The notes: a model not told the origin generated them from the letters alone. 64,000 nucleotides of DNA from Saccharothrix saharensis (GCF_006716745.1 NZ_VFPP01000001.1:6087386-6151385), one strand, 5' to 3'; positions 31,538 through 41,334 are shown, counted from the first letter of the stretch. A program made the numbers and translations.

Positions 31538-32497
31538 ATGTCTGAGGTACTCGTCCTCGTCGACCACGTCGACGGCGAGGTCAAGAAGGTCACCTATGAG
31601 CTTCTATCCGCCGCGCGCCGTCTCGGCGAGCCGGCCGCGGTGGTGGTCGGATCGCCCGGCACCGCGGGCAAGGTGAGGGAGTCCCTGGGTCGCTACGGCG
31701 CGACGAAGGTGTACGCGGTGGAGTCGGACGACGCCGTGAACCACCTGGTCACGCCGAAGGTGGACGCGCTGGCCACCATCGCGGGCACCGCGTCGCCCGC
31801 CGCCGTGCTGGTCTCGGCGACGTTGGAGGGCAAGGAGGTCGCGGGCCGGTTGGCCGTGCGCCTGGGCTCCGGCCTGCTCTACGACGCCGTCGACCTCGAC
31901 GGCGAGGGCGTCGCCACGCAGTCGATCTTCGGTGGCGCGTACGTGGTGAAGTCCAAGGTCACGCAGGGCGTGCCGGTCATCGCCGTGCGGCCCGGTGGCG
32001 TCGAGGCGTCCGAGGCACCGGCGGACGCGGTCGAGCAGGCCGTGGAGCTGCCCGCCGCGAACCCGGCGCTGGTCACCAGGGTGACCGGCCGCGAGCCGAT
32101 CGTCGGCGGCGACCGCCCGGAGCTGACCGAGGCCTCGGTCGTCGTGTCCGGTGGTCGTGGCGTGGGCAGCGCGGAGAGCTTCGAGGTCGTCGAGAAGCTG
32201 GCCGACAGCCTCGGCGCGGCGGTGGGCGCGTCCCGTGCCGCGGTGGACTCCGGCTACTACCCGCACCAGTTCCAGGTCGGCCAGACCGGCAAGACGGTCT
32301 CGCCGCAGCTCTACGTCGCGCTGGGCATCTCGGGCGCGATCCAGCACCGGGCGGGCATGCAGACGTCCAAGACGATCGTCGCGGTCAACAAGGACCCGGA
32401 GGCGCCGATCTTCGAGATCGCCGACTTCGGCGTGGTGGGCGACCTGTTCGCGGTCGCGCCGCAGCTGACCGACGAGGTCACCAAGCGCAAGGGCTGA
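31538..32497 (+). CDS. etfA: Electron transfer flavoprotein alpha subunit (FixB-like)
   Basis: The 319-residue alpha subunit holds FAD in its C-terminal domain: [20 protein letters not shown], then [40 protein letters not shown], and [20 protein letters not shown] are the classic FAD-binding blocks. A GAGGAG ribosome site is 5 bp from the ATG, and the gap to etfB is 14 bp. It forms the heterodimer with EtfB. Confidence 0.96.
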   Translation: MSEVLVLVDHVDGEVKKVTYELLSAARRLGEPAAVVVGSPGTAGKVRESLGRYGATKVYAVESDDAVNHLVTPKVDALATIAGTASPAAVLVSATLEGKEVAGRLAVRLGSGLLYDAVDLDGEGVATQSIFGGAYVVKSKVTQGVPVIAVRPGGVEASEAPADAVEQAVELPAANPALVTRVTGREPIVGGDRPELTEASVVVSGGRGVGSAESFEVVEKLADSLGAAVGASRAAVDSGYYPHQFQVGQTGKTVSPQLYVALGISGAIQHRAGMQTSKTIVAVNKDPEAPIFEIADFGVVGDLFAVAPQLTDEVTKRKG

Positions 32498-32515
32498 CCT
32501 GCGCGGTTCGCACCA

Positions 32516-32544
32516 GGGCCGTCCCGCGTCACGCGGGGCGGCCC
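32516..32544 (+). terminator. Strong hairpin terminator after etfA
   Basis: A 13-bp stem (32516-32528 with 32532-32544, one G:T pair) closes a 3-base loop, 18 bp past the etfA stop. It separates the etf operon from the acyltransferase genes. Confidence 0.7.
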
Positions 32545-32644
32545 TCGTGCTGCCGGGGGTCTCACCCGGGTTTAACCGACCTGCCACCGAGGCGTCACCG
32601 GAACGACCTGCTCCCGGTCGCCAACCGGTCGGTAGACCAGACCC

Positions 32645-33415
32645 ATGACGCAGCCGCAACTGCTTGTCAGCACCGGTGACGCCGCTTCCGACGCGCCGCG
32701 CTACTCCCTGCTGGTCGCGCGCGACAGCGACGAGGTCGTGGCCGCGCAGCGGCTGCGGCACCAGGTCTTCGCCACCGAGATGGGCGCCGTGCTGCACACC
32801 TCCGTGCCGGGGCACGACGTCGACCGCTTCGACGAGTTCTGCGACCACCTCGTCGTGCGCGACGACCGGACCGGCGACATCGTCGGCACCTACCGGATGC
32901 TGCCGCCCGAGCGCGCCGCCGAGGCGGGCGGGCTGTACTCCGACGGTGAGTTCGACCTGTCCGCGCTCGACGCGCTGCGCCCGTCGCTGGTGGAGACCGG
33001 CCGCTCGTGCGTGCACCCCGACCACCGCAACGGTGCCGTGGTGTCGTTGGTGTGGGCCGGGATCGCCCGGTACATGCTGCTGTCCGGCCACTCGTGGCTG
33101 ATCGGCTGCGCGTCCGTGCCGCTGCACGACGGCGGGTCGTTCGCGGCGGGGGTGTGGGACGTCGTGCGGGCCAAGCACCACGCGCCCGAGGAGTACCGCG
33201 TCACGCCGTTGACGCCGTGGGACGTGGACCCGGTGCCGCGGCCGGACAGGACGGTCCTGCCGCCGCTGCTGAAGGGCTACCTGCGGTTGGGCGCGTGGGT
33301 GTGCGGCCGGCCCGCGCTGGACGCCGACTTCGGGGTGGCGGACCTGCCCGTGCTGCTCGGGATGGACCGCGTGGACCAGCGGTACCTGAAGTTCTTCCTC
33401 GGGGAGACGGCGTGA
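32645..33415 (+). CDS. GNAT/OlsB-like N-acyltransferase, Rv3027c-like
   Basis: The 256-residue protein belongs to the acyltransferase group related to ornithine acyl-ACP N-acyltransferase and autoinducer synthases. It has YSLLVARDSDEVVAAQRLRH and VFATEMG at the start, RFDEFCDHLVVRDDRTGDIVGTYRML in the core, and ETGRSCVHPDHRNGAVVSLVW. Such enzymes move an acyl chain from carrier protein to an amine. The gene is coupled (GTGA) to a PlsC-type O-acyltransferase, an arrangement like that of ornithine-lipid synthesis (OlsB-OlsA). The acceptor here is not known. Confidence 0.85.
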   Translation: MTQPQLLVSTGDAASDAPRYSLLVARDSDEVVAAQRLRHQVFATEMGAVLHTSVPGHDVDRFDEFCDHLVVRDDRTGDIVGTYRMLPPERAAEAGGLYSDGEFDLSALDALRPSLVETGRSCVHPDHRNGAVVSLVWAGIARYMLLSGHSWLIGCASVPLHDGGSFAAGVWDVVRAKHHAPEEYRVTPLTPWDVDPVPRPDRTVLPPLLKGYLRLGAWVCGRPALDADFGVADLPVLLGMDRVDQRYLKFFLGETA

Positions 33416-34266
33416 GCAAGCACGCGTGGATGCCCGTGTCCCCGTGCGGCGACGGGTGCGTGGACCACTCGACGGCCTCCGTGGGCGCGGTCCGGGTGGC
33501 GTGGCGGGTGGTGGCGGCGTCGGCCGTCATGCTGTGCGGGGTGCTCGTGGTCCTCGCCGTGCTGTGCGTGCGGGGACGGGCCCGGTCGGTGGTGCTGCGG
33601 CGCTGGTTCCGGGCGCTGCTGGGCGCGTTCGGCGTGCGGCTGCGGGTGGTGGGGCCGGTGTTCCAGGACAACCCGGGACGTGGCGTGCTGGTGGTGTCCA
33701 ACCACGTGTCGTGGCTGGACGAGCTGGCCATCGACGCGGTGCAGCCCATCCGGATGGTGGCCAAGCGGGACATCCGGGACTGGCCGGTGCTCGGTCGGCT
33801 GATCACCGCCGCCCGCACGGTGTACCTGGACCGGGAGCGGCTGTCGCTGCTGCCCGGCACGGTCGCCGAGCTGGCGCAGGCGTTGCGGGACGGCGCGGCG
33901 GTCGGCATCCACGCGGAGGGTACGACCTGGTGCGGCGTGGCGTCCGGGCGTTACCGGCCCGCGTTGTTCCAGTCCGCACTGGACGCGGGTGTGCCCGTGC
34001 GACCCGTGGTGTTGCGGTACCGGCAGGGGTCCGCGACGACGACCCGGCCCGCGTTCGTGGGCTCCGACACGCTGGTCGACTCGATGCGGCGGGTGCTGCG
34101 CTCGCGCGGGCTCGTGGTGGAGGTGCACGTGCTGGACGAGGTCGCGCCCGGCCGGGCGGGGACGCGCCGCGAGCTGGCGGCGCTGGTGCAGCGGGAAGCG
34201 GAGCGGGTGGCGTACGGGTCGGTCGAGGTGCCCTCGCCGCGCCCGCACGCCACCCGGGTCGCCTAG
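33412..34266 (+). CDS. Lysophospholipid acyltransferase family protein (PlsC/OlsA-like), Rv3026c-like
   Basis: The 284-residue membrane-associated acyltransferase has a hydrophobic segment near residues 35-57 (VAASAVMLCGVLVVLAVLCV). The acyltransferase motif NHVSWLD carries the catalytic HX4D, and EGTTW is the acceptor motif. The GTG start overlaps the preceding stop. Together with the upstream N-acyltransferase it could make an N,O-diacylated aminolipid; this pathway is inference by analogy with OlsB/OlsA. Confidence 0.87.
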   Translation: MSKHAWMPVSPCGDGCVDHSTASVGAVRVAWRVVAASAVMLCGVLVVLAVLCVRGRARSVVLRRWFRALLGAFGVRLRVVGPVFQDNPGRGVLVVSNHVSWLDELAIDAVQPIRMVAKRDIRDWPVLGRLITAARTVYLDRERLSLLPGTVAELAQALRDGAAVGIHAEGTTWCGVASGRYRPALFQSALDAGVPVRPVVLRYRQGSATTTRPAFVGSDTLVDSMRRVLRSRGLVVEVHVLDEVAPGRAGTRRELAALVQREAERVAYGSVEVPSPRPHATRVA

Positions 34267-34273
34267 CCCGCGC

Positions 34274-34606
34274 TCAGCAGGCCGTCACCGCCGCGGAGTG
34301 GACCTTCCCGGAGATGTTGTAGATGGTGACCTTGCCCCAGCCACCGCTCCTGGTCACGTTGTAGGTGTAGCCGGACTGGACCCGCTGGCTGCGCTTCCCG
34401 CCGACGGCGACGTCGCTCTCCTGCACCACGAGCGTGCCCGCCTTCGACCCGCCGGCATGGATGATCGAGTACAGCCACGGCTTGCCGCAGTTGTTGGTCC
34501 AGGTGATGTAGCCGTAGCTCTCGGCCGACGCCGGACCCGCGGTGACGGCGAGGCCGCCGAGGGCGAGCAGCAGCGAGGCGAGGGCGGTGATGGCGCGTTG
34601 GCGCAC
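34274..34606 (-). CDS. Small secreted protein
   Basis: This is a 110-residue product with a GTG start and an AAGGAGA ribosome site. A signal peptide (ALASLLLALGGLAVTAGPASA) is followed by a mature part of about 80 residues with two Cys, one in NNCGKPW and the other the last residue. They could form one disulfide. The beta-rich sequence GYITWTNNCGKPWLYSIIHA is unlike any family I can name. It ends 7 bp from the convergent acyltransferase gene. Confidence 0.6.
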   Translation of the reverse strand: MRQRAITALASLLLALGGLAVTAGPASAESYGYITWTNNCGKPWLYSIIHAGGSKAGTLVVQESDVAVGGKRSQRVQSGYTYNVTRSGGWGKVTIYNISGKVHSAAVTAC

Positions 34607-34701
34607 GGGTGTCTCCTTGTGGCGCGGGTTGATCACCGGAAGTCGACACCCGTGCCAGGCGCTGTGCCGTGGGTCGTTCGCACCACACCAGCCGGTCGCC
34701 G

Positions 34702-35484
34702 TCACGGGTGGTGGTCGGTGAAGACGCCTTGGCGGTGGTACTGGCACGTGCAGTTGGGCGAGGAGTTCCACCCGTCGTTGTAGCGGACGGTGAAGAAGCG
34801 GCCCGCGAGGAACCCCTGGATCACCTCGTCGTTCCACCCTCCGGGCGGGACGGCGGTGTTGACCAGCCGGATGCCGGTGATGCCCGCCGCGTTGCTGCGG
34901 TACATGCGGTGCTTGGCCCACAGGTCGGACGGGGAGCCCTTGGGCGTGCAGTTCAGGATGGCGCTCCCCGCGAAGCGGAACCTGCCGCCGTAGTCGGTCG
35001 ACCGGTACTCCCGGGGTGCCATGCCCTGGTAGCTCTCCGACCACGTGGGGGTGGCGAAGTGGTCCTTCCAGCAGGCGGCCCGGACCGCCGCGGCGCCCTC
35101 GGGGACGGCCAGGTCGGTCGCGGTGACCGGATCGTCGACCACCCGCCGCTCGGCCAGGCCGGGCGGGGCGGTGTCGGCGGTGTCCAGCAGTGCCGCGGGC
35201 ACGGGCAGGTCCACCGGGGTGATCTTCAGGTAGGCGTCGAGCAGGCTCGTCACGCCCCGCGGCACCACGGGCGCGTTGACGCCGTCCTCACCCCACTGGC
35301 GCAGGACGAAGTCGCCGGTCTCCGCGCCGCGGGCGAACTCGACGTCGGTGCCGCCGACGAAGGTCAGCCCCGCCAGCGGGACGAGGCGGTCGGCCGGTTC
35401 GTCCGTCGCCGCGGCGGTGGCCGGGGCGATCGGGAGCGCGGTGAGCGCGCAGGTGAGCAAGGCGAGCAGGACGGTGCGTCGCAT
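34702..35484 (-). CDS. Secreted protein of unknown function
   Basis: The 260-residue protein starts at the ATG at 35484 with a GGGGGG-rich leader. The signal peptide MRRTVLLALLTCALTALPIA ends near PATAA. The mature part has four Cys, three of them late (NCTPKG, PNCTC), and aromatic-rich segments such as WSESYQGMAPREYRSTDYGG. No enzyme motif is recognised. It is upstream of the smaller secreted-protein gene on the same strand, with 95 bp between them, so they may be a related secreted pair. Confidence 0.6.
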   Translation of the reverse strand: MRRTVLLALLTCALTALPIAPATAAATDEPADRLVPLAGLTFVGGTDVEFARGAETGDFVLRQWGEDGVNAPVVPRGVTSLLDAYLKITPVDLPVPAALLDTADTAPPGLAERRVVDDPVTATDLAVPEGAAAVRAACWKDHFATPTWSESYQGMAPREYRSTDYGGRFRFAGSAILNCTPKGSPSDLWAKHRMYRSNAAGITGIRLVNTAVPPGGWNDEVIQGFLAGRFFTVRYNDGWNSSPNCTCQYHRQGVFTDHHP

Positions 35485-35665
35485 GGTCCCCCCCCATGAG
35501 TCGGATGGCAGCGGTGGCGGTGGTGCCACCCGGCAGGAGGGATCGCGGCGGGCCGGTCGGGATACGCGCCGTCCCGCGATTCACCCGTCGGAGCAACCCG
35601 CCCGCGGTGCCGCCGACGGGCGTCCGCGCACCGGGGAAACCCGGTCTGAACTGCGTCATATTGCC

Positions 35666-35691
35666 TTGACCTCGACCCCGGTGGAGGTTGA
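35666..35691 (+). promoter_or_regulatory. MerR/SoxR-type promoter with operator dyad upstream of MFS gene
   Basis: TTGAC at 35666-35670 is a good -35. Overlapping it, ACCTCGACC (35669-35677) and GGTGGAGGT (35680-35688) form a dyad with one mismatch and a 2-bp centre. This is the layout of MerR-family promoters, where the dimer sits in a long -35/-10 spacer. Transcription would begin almost at the GTG start at 35703. No MerR gene is nearby. Confidence 0.4.
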
Positions 35692-35702
35692 ACCATTGAC
35701 CC

Positions 35703-37073
35703 GTGACGACGACGACCGGTACGCCCGCCAAGAGCAGCCTCTGGACACCTGAACGGCGGGGCCCGACGGTCGGGATCATCCTGCTCGTCACGTTGCTCGC
35801 GTTCGAGAACATGGGCGTCAGCACGGCGATGCCGCGCATGGTCGCCGACCTCGACGGCAACGACCTGTACGCGTGGCCGTTCCTGGCGTTCCTGGCCGCG
35901 AGCGTGGTCGCCACGGTGCTGTCCGGCCGGCTCAGCGACCTGCGCGGGCCGCGGCCGTCGTTGTTGGTCGGGCCCGCGCTGTTCCTGGTCGGGCTGATCG
36001 TCGCCGGGGTGGCGCAGGACATGTCCCTGCTGCTCCTGGGCCGCGTGCTGCAGGGCATCGGCGGCGGCGCGCAGGTCGTCGCGGTGTACGTGCTGATCGG
36101 CCTGGTCTACCCCGAGCGGGACCGGCCCGCGGTGTTCGGGCTGCTCGCCTCGGCGTGGGTGGTGCCGTCGTTGGTCGGCCCGGCGCTGGCCGGGTGGCTG
36201 ACCGAGGCGCTGAGCTGGCGCTGGGTGTTCCTCGGGCTCGCCCCGTTCGTGCTGCTCGGCGTGCTGCTGCTGGTGCCCGTGCTGCGGAACCTGCCGCCGC
36301 ACACGCCCGACCGGAACACCCGGCGCGGGTTGCCGATGGCCGCGCTCGGCGCCGGGTTCGGCGTCGCGGCGCTGAGCTGGGCCGCGCAGCACCCGCGCGG
36401 GGTGAACCTGCTGATCGGGGTGGCCGGGTTGGTCGCGCTGGTGCCCTCGCTGCGCGTGCTGCTGCCCCGGGGCACGCTCACCGCGCGTCCCGGCCTGCCG
36501 ACCACGATCCTGGCCCGCGCGCTGCTGGCGGGCTCGTTCTTCGCCGCCGAGGCGTTCATCCCGCTGACGCTGACCTCCGTGCACGGCTACTCGGCCATCG
36601 CCGCGGGCATCCCGCTCACGCTGAGCGCGTTGGGCTGGTCCGCCGCCGCGTGGTGGCAGTCCCGCAAGCCGGACATCCCGCGCGCGAAGCTGGTGCGCTG
36701 GGGGTTCGTGCTCAACGCCGCGGGTATCTCCGGGGTGACGCTCATCGCACCGTCGTGGGGTCCGGCGTGGGCCACACCGGTCCTCTGGGCGGTCGCCGGA
36801 GCCGGGATGGGGATGGCCATGTCGAGCTTGAGCGTGCTCACCCTCGGCGCGTCGTCCGAGGTCGACCGGGGGTTCAACTCCTCCGCCCTGCAGATCTCGG
36901 ACATGCTCGGCTCGGCGCTGCTGGTCGGCCTGGGTGGTGTGCTCGTCACCACGTTCGCCTCGGCCGCCGCCCCGACGGCCGCCGTCGTGCCGTTCGACCT
37001 GCTGATGGCGGGGGTCGCGGTGCTCGGTGCGGTGCTCGCCGGACGGCTGGGCCGGGCTACCCTGGAAAGCTGA
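35703..37073 (+). CDS. MFS transporter (drug/metabolite exporter type)
   Basis: The 456-residue protein has a GTG start and about 12-14 hydrophobic helices. The family signature between helices 2 and 3 is [20 protein letters not shown], and the motif [19 protein letters not shown], with the following [10 protein letters not shown], is typical of DHA2-type exporters. The substrate is unknown. Its stop overlaps the cysteine desulfurase start (TGATG), an unusual coupling of exporter and housekeeping sulfur genes. The MerR-type promoter suggests induction by a small molecule or redox signal. Confidence 0.88.
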   Translation: MTTTTGTPAKSSLWTPERRGPTVGIILLVTLLAFENMGVSTAMPRMVADLDGNDLYAWPFLAFLAASVVATVLSGRLSDLRGPRPSLLVGPALFLVGLIVAGVAQDMSLLLLGRVLQGIGGGAQVVAVYVLIGLVYPERDRPAVFGLLASAWVVPSLVGPALAGWLTEALSWRWVFLGLAPFVLLGVLLLVPVLRNLPPHTPDRNTRRGLPMAALGAGFGVAALSWAAQHPRGVNLLIGVAGLVALVPSLRVLLPRGTLTARPGLPTTILARALLAGSFFAAEAFIPLTLTSVHGYSAIAAGIPLTLSALGWSAAAWWQSRKPDIPRAKLVRWGFVLNAAGISGVTLIAPSWGPAWATPVLWAVAGAGMGMAMSSLSVLTLGASSEVDRGFNSSALQISDMLGSALLVGLGGVLVTTFASAAAPTAAVVPFDLLMAGVAVLGAVLAGRLGRATLES

Positions 37074-38260
37074 TGGCCTACTTCGACCACGCCGCCACGA
37101 CCCCCATGCTCCCCGAGGCGATCGAGGCGATGACTCGGGCGTTGTCCACCACGGGCAACGCCTCGTCGTTGCACACCTCGGGCCGGCGGGCCCGGCGGCT
37201 GGTCGAGGAGGCGCGGGAGGACATCGCGGACGCCCTCGGCGCGCGACCCTCCGAGGTGATCTTCACCAGCGGCGGCACGGAGAGCGACAACCTCGCGGTC
37301 AAGGGCGTGTACTGGTCCCGCCGCACGTCCCGCCGCCGGCGCGTGGTGGCCTCGTCGGTGGAGCACCACGCCGTGCTGGACGCGGTGCAGTGGCTGGTCG
37401 AGCACGAGGGCGCCGAGGTCACCTGGCTCCCGCCCGACGGGCTCGGCCGGATCCGGCCCGAGGTGCTGCGCGACGCGTTGGACGACGACGTCGCCCTGGT
37501 CACCGCGATGTGGGCGAACAACGAGGTCGGCACGATCAACCCGGTGCGCGAGCTGGCCGCGCTGGCGGCCGAGCGGGCGGTGCCGTTCCACACCGACGCG
37601 GTGCAGGCCGTCGGCTCGGTGCCGGTCGACTTCGCCGAGTCCGGCGCGTCGGCGCTGACCCTCACCGGGCACAAGATCGGCGGGCCGTACGGCGTTGGCG
37701 TGCTGCTGCTGGGCCGTGACGTGGCCACGACGCCCGTGCTGCACGGCGGCGGCCAGGAGCGGGAAGTGCGGTCCGGCACGCTGGACGTGCCGTCGATCGC
37801 CGCCCTCGCGGTGGCGGTGCGGCACGCGGTGGACCACCGCGCCGAGACGGCCGCCGCGGTGGCCGCGCTGCGCGACGAGCTGGTCGAGTCCGTGCGGCGG
37901 GTCGTGCCGGACGTGGCGGTGAACGGCGACCCGGCGCACCGGCTGCCCGGCAACGCGCACCTGACGTTCCCCGGTTGCGAGGGCGACAGCCTGCTGATGC
38001 TGCTGGACGCCAAGGGCATCGAGTGCTCCACCGGCTCGGCCTGCACGGCGGGCGTGGCGCAGCCCAGCCACGTGCTGCTGGCCATGGGCGTGGACCCGGT
38101 GTCGGCGCGCGGCTCGCTGCGGTTCTCCCTGGGCCACACCTCCACGGCGGCCGACGTGCGGGAACTGGCCGAGGTGATCGGCCCGGTGGTCGAACGCGCC
38201 CGCACGGCGGGCATCGCGGGGTTGAAGCGGCTTGCGGGCCAGGCGACGGCGGAGGTGTGA
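37073..38260 (+). CDS. Cysteine desulfurase (IscS/NifS-like)
   Basis: This PLP enzyme takes sulfur from cysteine as an enzyme persulfide for tRNA thiolation or Fe-S assembly. In its 395 residues, the start [18 protein letters not shown] is classical, the PLP lysine is in [15 protein letters not shown], and the active-site Cys loop is [20 protein letters not shown]. It is adjacent to mnmA, the usual recipient pathway, with a 5-bp gap. It corresponds to Rv3025c, the IscS-like gene of mycobacteria. Confidence 0.95.
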   Translation: MAYFDHAATTPMLPEAIEAMTRALSTTGNASSLHTSGRRARRLVEEAREDIADALGARPSEVIFTSGGTESDNLAVKGVYWSRRTSRRRRVVASSVEHHAVLDAVQWLVEHEGAEVTWLPPDGLGRIRPEVLRDALDDDVALVTAMWANNEVGTINPVRELAALAAERAVPFHTDAVQAVGSVPVDFAESGASALTLTGHKIGGPYGVGVLLLGRDVATTPVLHGGGQEREVRSGTLDVPSIAALAVAVRHAVDHRAETAAAVAALRDELVESVRRVVPDVAVNGDPAHRLPGNAHLTFPGCEGDSLLMLLDAKGIECSTGSACTAGVAQPSHVLLAMGVDPVSARGSLRFSLGHTSTAADVRELAEVIGPVVERARTAGIAGLKRLAGQATAEV

Positions 38261-38265
38261 CGGGC

Positions 38266-39351
38266 ATGCGGGTGCTGGCGGCGATGAGCGGCGGGGTGGA
38301 TTCCGCCGTGGCTGCGGCGCGGGCGGTGGCGGCGGGCCACGAGGTGACCGGCGTGCACCTGGCGCTGTCGGCCAAGCCCGGCACGTTGCGCACCGGCGCG
38401 CGTGGCTGCTGCACGATCGAGGACGCCCGGGACGCGCGGCGCGCGGCGGACGTGCTCGGCATCCCGTTCTACGTCTGGGACTTCGCGGAGCGGTTCACCG
38501 AGGAGGTCGTGGACGAGTTCGTGGCCGAGTACGCGGCCGGCCGCACGCCCAACCCGTGCCTGCGGTGCAACGAGAAGATCAAGTTCGAGGCGTTGCTGGA
38601 CAAGGCGATCGGGCTCGGCTTCGACGCGGTGTGCACCGGCCACTACGCCCGACTGGCCACTGTGGACGGTGTGCCGCAGCTCCGCCGCTCGGCCGACGAC
38701 GGCAAGGACCAGTCCTACGTGCTGGCGTCGTTGACGCACGAGCAGCTGGCCCACGCGATGTTCCCGCTGGGCGACTCGACCAAGGCGCAGGTCCGGGCCG
38801 AGGCCGCCGAGCGCGGGCTCCAGGTCGCCGCGAAGCCCGACAGCCACGACATCTGCTTCATCCCCGACGGCGACACCCGCGGCTTCCTGACCCGCAAGCT
38901 GGGCGAGCAGCCCGGCGTGCTGGTGGACGACGAGACCGGCGCGGTGCTCGGGCGGCACGTGGGCGTGCACGAGTTCACCGTCGGCCAGCGCAAGGGCCTG
39001 GGCATCGACGCGCCCGCGCCCGACGGCCGACCCCGGTACGTGCTGTCGCTGGAGCCGGTGAGCGGCACGGTCCGGGTCGGCGCGGCGGAGAAGCTGAAGG
39101 TCACCGAGATCGTCGCCCGGCGGCCCGTGACGCGGGTGGCGTTCGACGGCCCGGTGGAGTGCGTGGCGCAGGTGCGCGCGCACGGCGGGTTGGCGCCTGC
39201 GGTGGCCGAAGTCGTCGACGGCGAGCTGTTGGTGCGCCTCCGCGAGCCGTTGAGCGGCGTCGCCCCTGGTCAGGCGGTCGCGGTCTACCGGGAGGACGCG
39301 GCGGCGGGCGACCTGGTGCTCGCCAGCGCGACGATCAGCACGACTCGTTGA
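38266..39351 (+). CDS. mnmA: tRNA 2-thiouridine(34) synthase MnmA
   Basis: MnmA adenylates and thiolates U34 of tRNA Lys, Glu and Gln. The 361-residue protein shows the PP-loop [20 protein letters not shown]. The catalytic Cys is in [20 protein letters not shown]; the partner Cys is in [17 protein letters not shown]-terminal beta-barrel carries [12 protein letters not shown]. The ATG at 38266 follows the cysteine desulfurase stop by 5 bp. Confidence 0.97.
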   Translation: MRVLAAMSGGVDSAVAAARAVAAGHEVTGVHLALSAKPGTLRTGARGCCTIEDARDARRAADVLGIPFYVWDFAERFTEEVVDEFVAEYAAGRTPNPCLRCNEKIKFEALLDKAIGLGFDAVCTGHYARLATVDGVPQLRRSADDGKDQSYVLASLTHEQLAHAMFPLGDSTKAQVRAEAAERGLQVAAKPDSHDICFIPDGDTRGFLTRKLGEQPGVLVDDETGAVLGRHVGVHEFTVGQRKGLGIDAPAPDGRPRYVLSLEPVSGTVRVGAAEKLKVTEIVARRPVTRVAFDGPVECVAQVRAHGGLAPAVAEVVDGELLVRLREPLSGVAPGQAVAVYREDAAAGDLVLASATISTTR

Positions 39352-39396
39352 GGTCCGGCTTGGTGTTTTGTCGGTGTCGCCTGCGACACTGCGTGC

Positions 39397-39789
39397 GTGC
39401 CGTATGACAACGCACGACGCCGGAGGTCGCTGGTGGACATCGGGACCCGGGTGAGGGTGCTTTCGAGCAAGCTCGACCACCCGTCCGCGCAACGTCTCGA
39501 CGCGGAGCAGTTCGAACGGCTGCGCGCGGAGGTCCGCACGCTGCGCTGGGTGGTCCGGGAGCGGCTGCACCGGCCCGAGTGGGCCGAGCTGATCTCGCAG
39601 GTGGAGACCATGGTGGAACGGGTGGAGCGGCTCGACCCGGCGCTCGCCCTGGAGGTCGAGGTGCCGTCGCAGGCGGGCGCGTCGCAAGGCCGCGTGTCGC
39701 CGGACCGGGGCGGCGCGGATCGGGGCGGACCGGGGCTCGGCCGAGCGGGTGATCGAGTGCCGCTGAACGGTCGGACCAGCGCGTTGTAA
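39397..39789 (+). CDS. Hypothetical protein, short helical N-terminus with disordered tail
   Basis: The 130-residue protein starts with GTG. Residues 10-90 look helical and charged (LRAEVRTLRWVVRERLHRPE, VETMVERVERLD); the last 35 are Gly/Arg/Asp-rich and probably disordered. I recognise no family. It lies 45 bp after mnmA on the same strand and may be co-transcribed. Coding is supported by base composition by codon position rather than homology. Confidence 0.45.
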   Translation: MPYDNARRRRSLVDIGTRVRVLSSKLDHPSAQRLDAEQFERLRAEVRTLRWVVRERLHRPEWAELISQVETMVERVERLDPALALEVEVPSQAGASQGRVSPDRGGADRGGPGLGRAGDRVPLNGRTSAL

Positions 39790-39898
39790 GCAGCGGGTGG
39801 GGCGCGCCGGTCCGGGAGCGCTCGTCCCGGACCGGGTCGTCGCGCAACGGGGCACGGGCCGGCCGATCGGGGGGGTCGGCCTCGACCCGGACGGGCCC

Positions 39899-40771
39899 CT
39901 ACGGCGTCCAGTCGGTGTTCGCGCCGCACAGGACGACGCAGGCCGGCTCGCCCGGGACCCGACCGGCGAGCCACGCGGCGAACGGGACGGCCGCGGCCGG
40001 TTCCACGGCCAGCCGGAACTCCTCCCACAGCCGGTCCCGGGCGGCCAGGATCTCGGCCTCGGACACGAGCACGGACGTCACCGGGTGCGTGCTGAGGATG
40101 CCGAACGGCACGTCGCCCACGCGCGTGGCGCCCAACGCCGACGCGGCGACCGAGTCCACCTCGGCGTCGACCGGCTCGCCCGCCGCCAGCGCGTGGTGCA
40201 GGGCGCAGCACCGCTCCGGCTCCACCGCGACCGTGAGCCGACCGGAGGCCAGCGCCGTGCCCGCGGCCAGCCCGCCGCCGCCGACCGCGACGGCGATGGC
40301 GTCCACGTCCGGCGCGTCCTCGACGATCTCGCTCGCGACCGTGCCCTGACCTGCGACGACGGGCAGATCATCGTAGGCCTCGACGTAGCAGCCGGGCGTC
40401 TCGCGGGCGGCCAGCACCGCCTCGGCGTACGTGTCGCCGTGCCGGATGAGCTTCGCGCCCGCCGCCTCGATCCGGCGCACCTTGCCCTCGGGCGCGCTCA
40501 CCGGCACGAACACGGTGGCGTGCAGCCCGAGCAGGTGGGCGGCCTTCGCCACGCCGAGGCCGTGGTTGCCGCCCGACGCGGTGACCACGCGGTCCGGTGA
40601 CCCGGCGGCGATGAGGGTGTTCAGCGCGCCGCGCAGCTTGAACGAGCCGGTGAGCTGGAGGTGCTCCAGCTTGAACGCGATCGGCCTGCCGTCGACCTCC
40701 GTGCGCCACAACGGGGTGCGGCGGGCGTGCGGGCGGATGCGGTCAGCGGCGGCGGCGACGTCGGGGGTCAT
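39899..40771 (-). CDS. Threonine/serine dehydratase-like PLP protein
   Basis: The 290-residue fold-type II PLP enzyme would deaminate threonine or serine, or act on a related amino acid. The PLP Lys is in LQLTGSFKLRGALNTLI near residue 45, the phosphate and substrate loop is TASGGNHGLGVAKAAHL, and the tetraglycine-like cofactor loop is VAVGGGGLAAGTAL. It lacks the regulatory C-terminal domain of biosynthetic IlvA, so a catabolic or racemase-type role is possible. It is 15 bp from the next gene on the same strand. Confidence 0.88.
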   Translation of the reverse strand: MTPDVAAAADRIRPHARRTPLWRTEVDGRPIAFKLEHLQLTGSFKLRGALNTLIAAGSPDRVVTASGGNHGLGVAKAAHLLGLHATVFVPVSAPEGKVRRIEAAGAKLIRHGDTYAEAVLAARETPGCYVEAYDDLPVVAGQGTVASEIVEDAPDVDAIAVAVGGGGLAAGTALASGRLTVAVEPERCCALHHALAAGEPVDAEVDSVAASALGATRVGDVPFGILSTHPVTSVLVSEAEILAARDRLWEEFRLAVEPAAAVPFAAWLAGRVPGEPACVVLCGANTDWTP

Positions 40772-40786
40772 GCACCCAGCATGCGC

Positions 40787-41293
40787 TCACCCGGCGAACC
40801 ACCTGTAGGCCCACATGACGAGCGTCACCGCGCCGACCACGAAGCACAGCAGGACGACGACCAGGCCCACCAGGACCAGCGCGTTGGCGCGCCACGACGA
40901 GTCGCGGTCGTCGGCCACCGACAGCTCGGCTCGCAGCTGGTCGTTGGCCGCCTCCCGCAACGCCACCAGCCGTTCCCGCGCGGTGCGGGTCGGCGCACCC
41001 GCCTCACCGCTGACCCAGTTCATCGCCTCCAGCCGCGCCAGCGGCGTGCGGTAGGCGCGCTCGAACGCCGCCACCTCCGCCTCGTCGCGCGACCCGGACA
41101 GGTAGGTCCACCGCCCGGCCTGCGCCGCGTCGCCGAGCACCCGGTACACCTCGGCGAGGCGCTCGCGCAGGTCGAGCCGGTCGGGGTAGCTGGCGACCAG
41201 CCTTACCAGGCGCTGCCGGGCCCGCAGGACACTGGCCAGGTCACCGCGTTCGACCTCTTCGGCGGCCTTGCGGAGCGTCAGCTCGAGCGGCAT
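40787..41293 (-). CDS. DUF6584-like protein with C-terminal transmembrane helix
   Basis: The 168-residue protein starts LELTLRKAAEEVERGDLASV and contains DRLDLRERLAEVYRVLGDAAQAGRW. This TPR-like pattern matches the actinobacterial DUF6584 family as I remember it. A C-terminal hydrophobic helix (ANALVLVGLVVVLLCFVVGA) makes it tail-anchored, with the repeat part in the cytoplasm. The function is unknown. It probably shares a transcript with the dehydratase gene and diverges from the next membrane protein. Confidence 0.65.
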   Translation of the reverse strand: MPLELTLRKAAEEVERGDLASVLRARQRLVRLVASYPDRLDLRERLAEVYRVLGDAAQAGRWTYLSGSRDEAEVAAFERAYRTPLARLEAMNWVSGEAGAPTRTARERLVALREAANDQLRAELSVADDRDSSWRANALVLVGLVVVLLCFVVGAVTLVMWAYRWFAG

Positions 41294-41334
41294 GGATCAC
41301 ATCGTCCCAGTACGGGCAACCGTAGGATTTCCGG

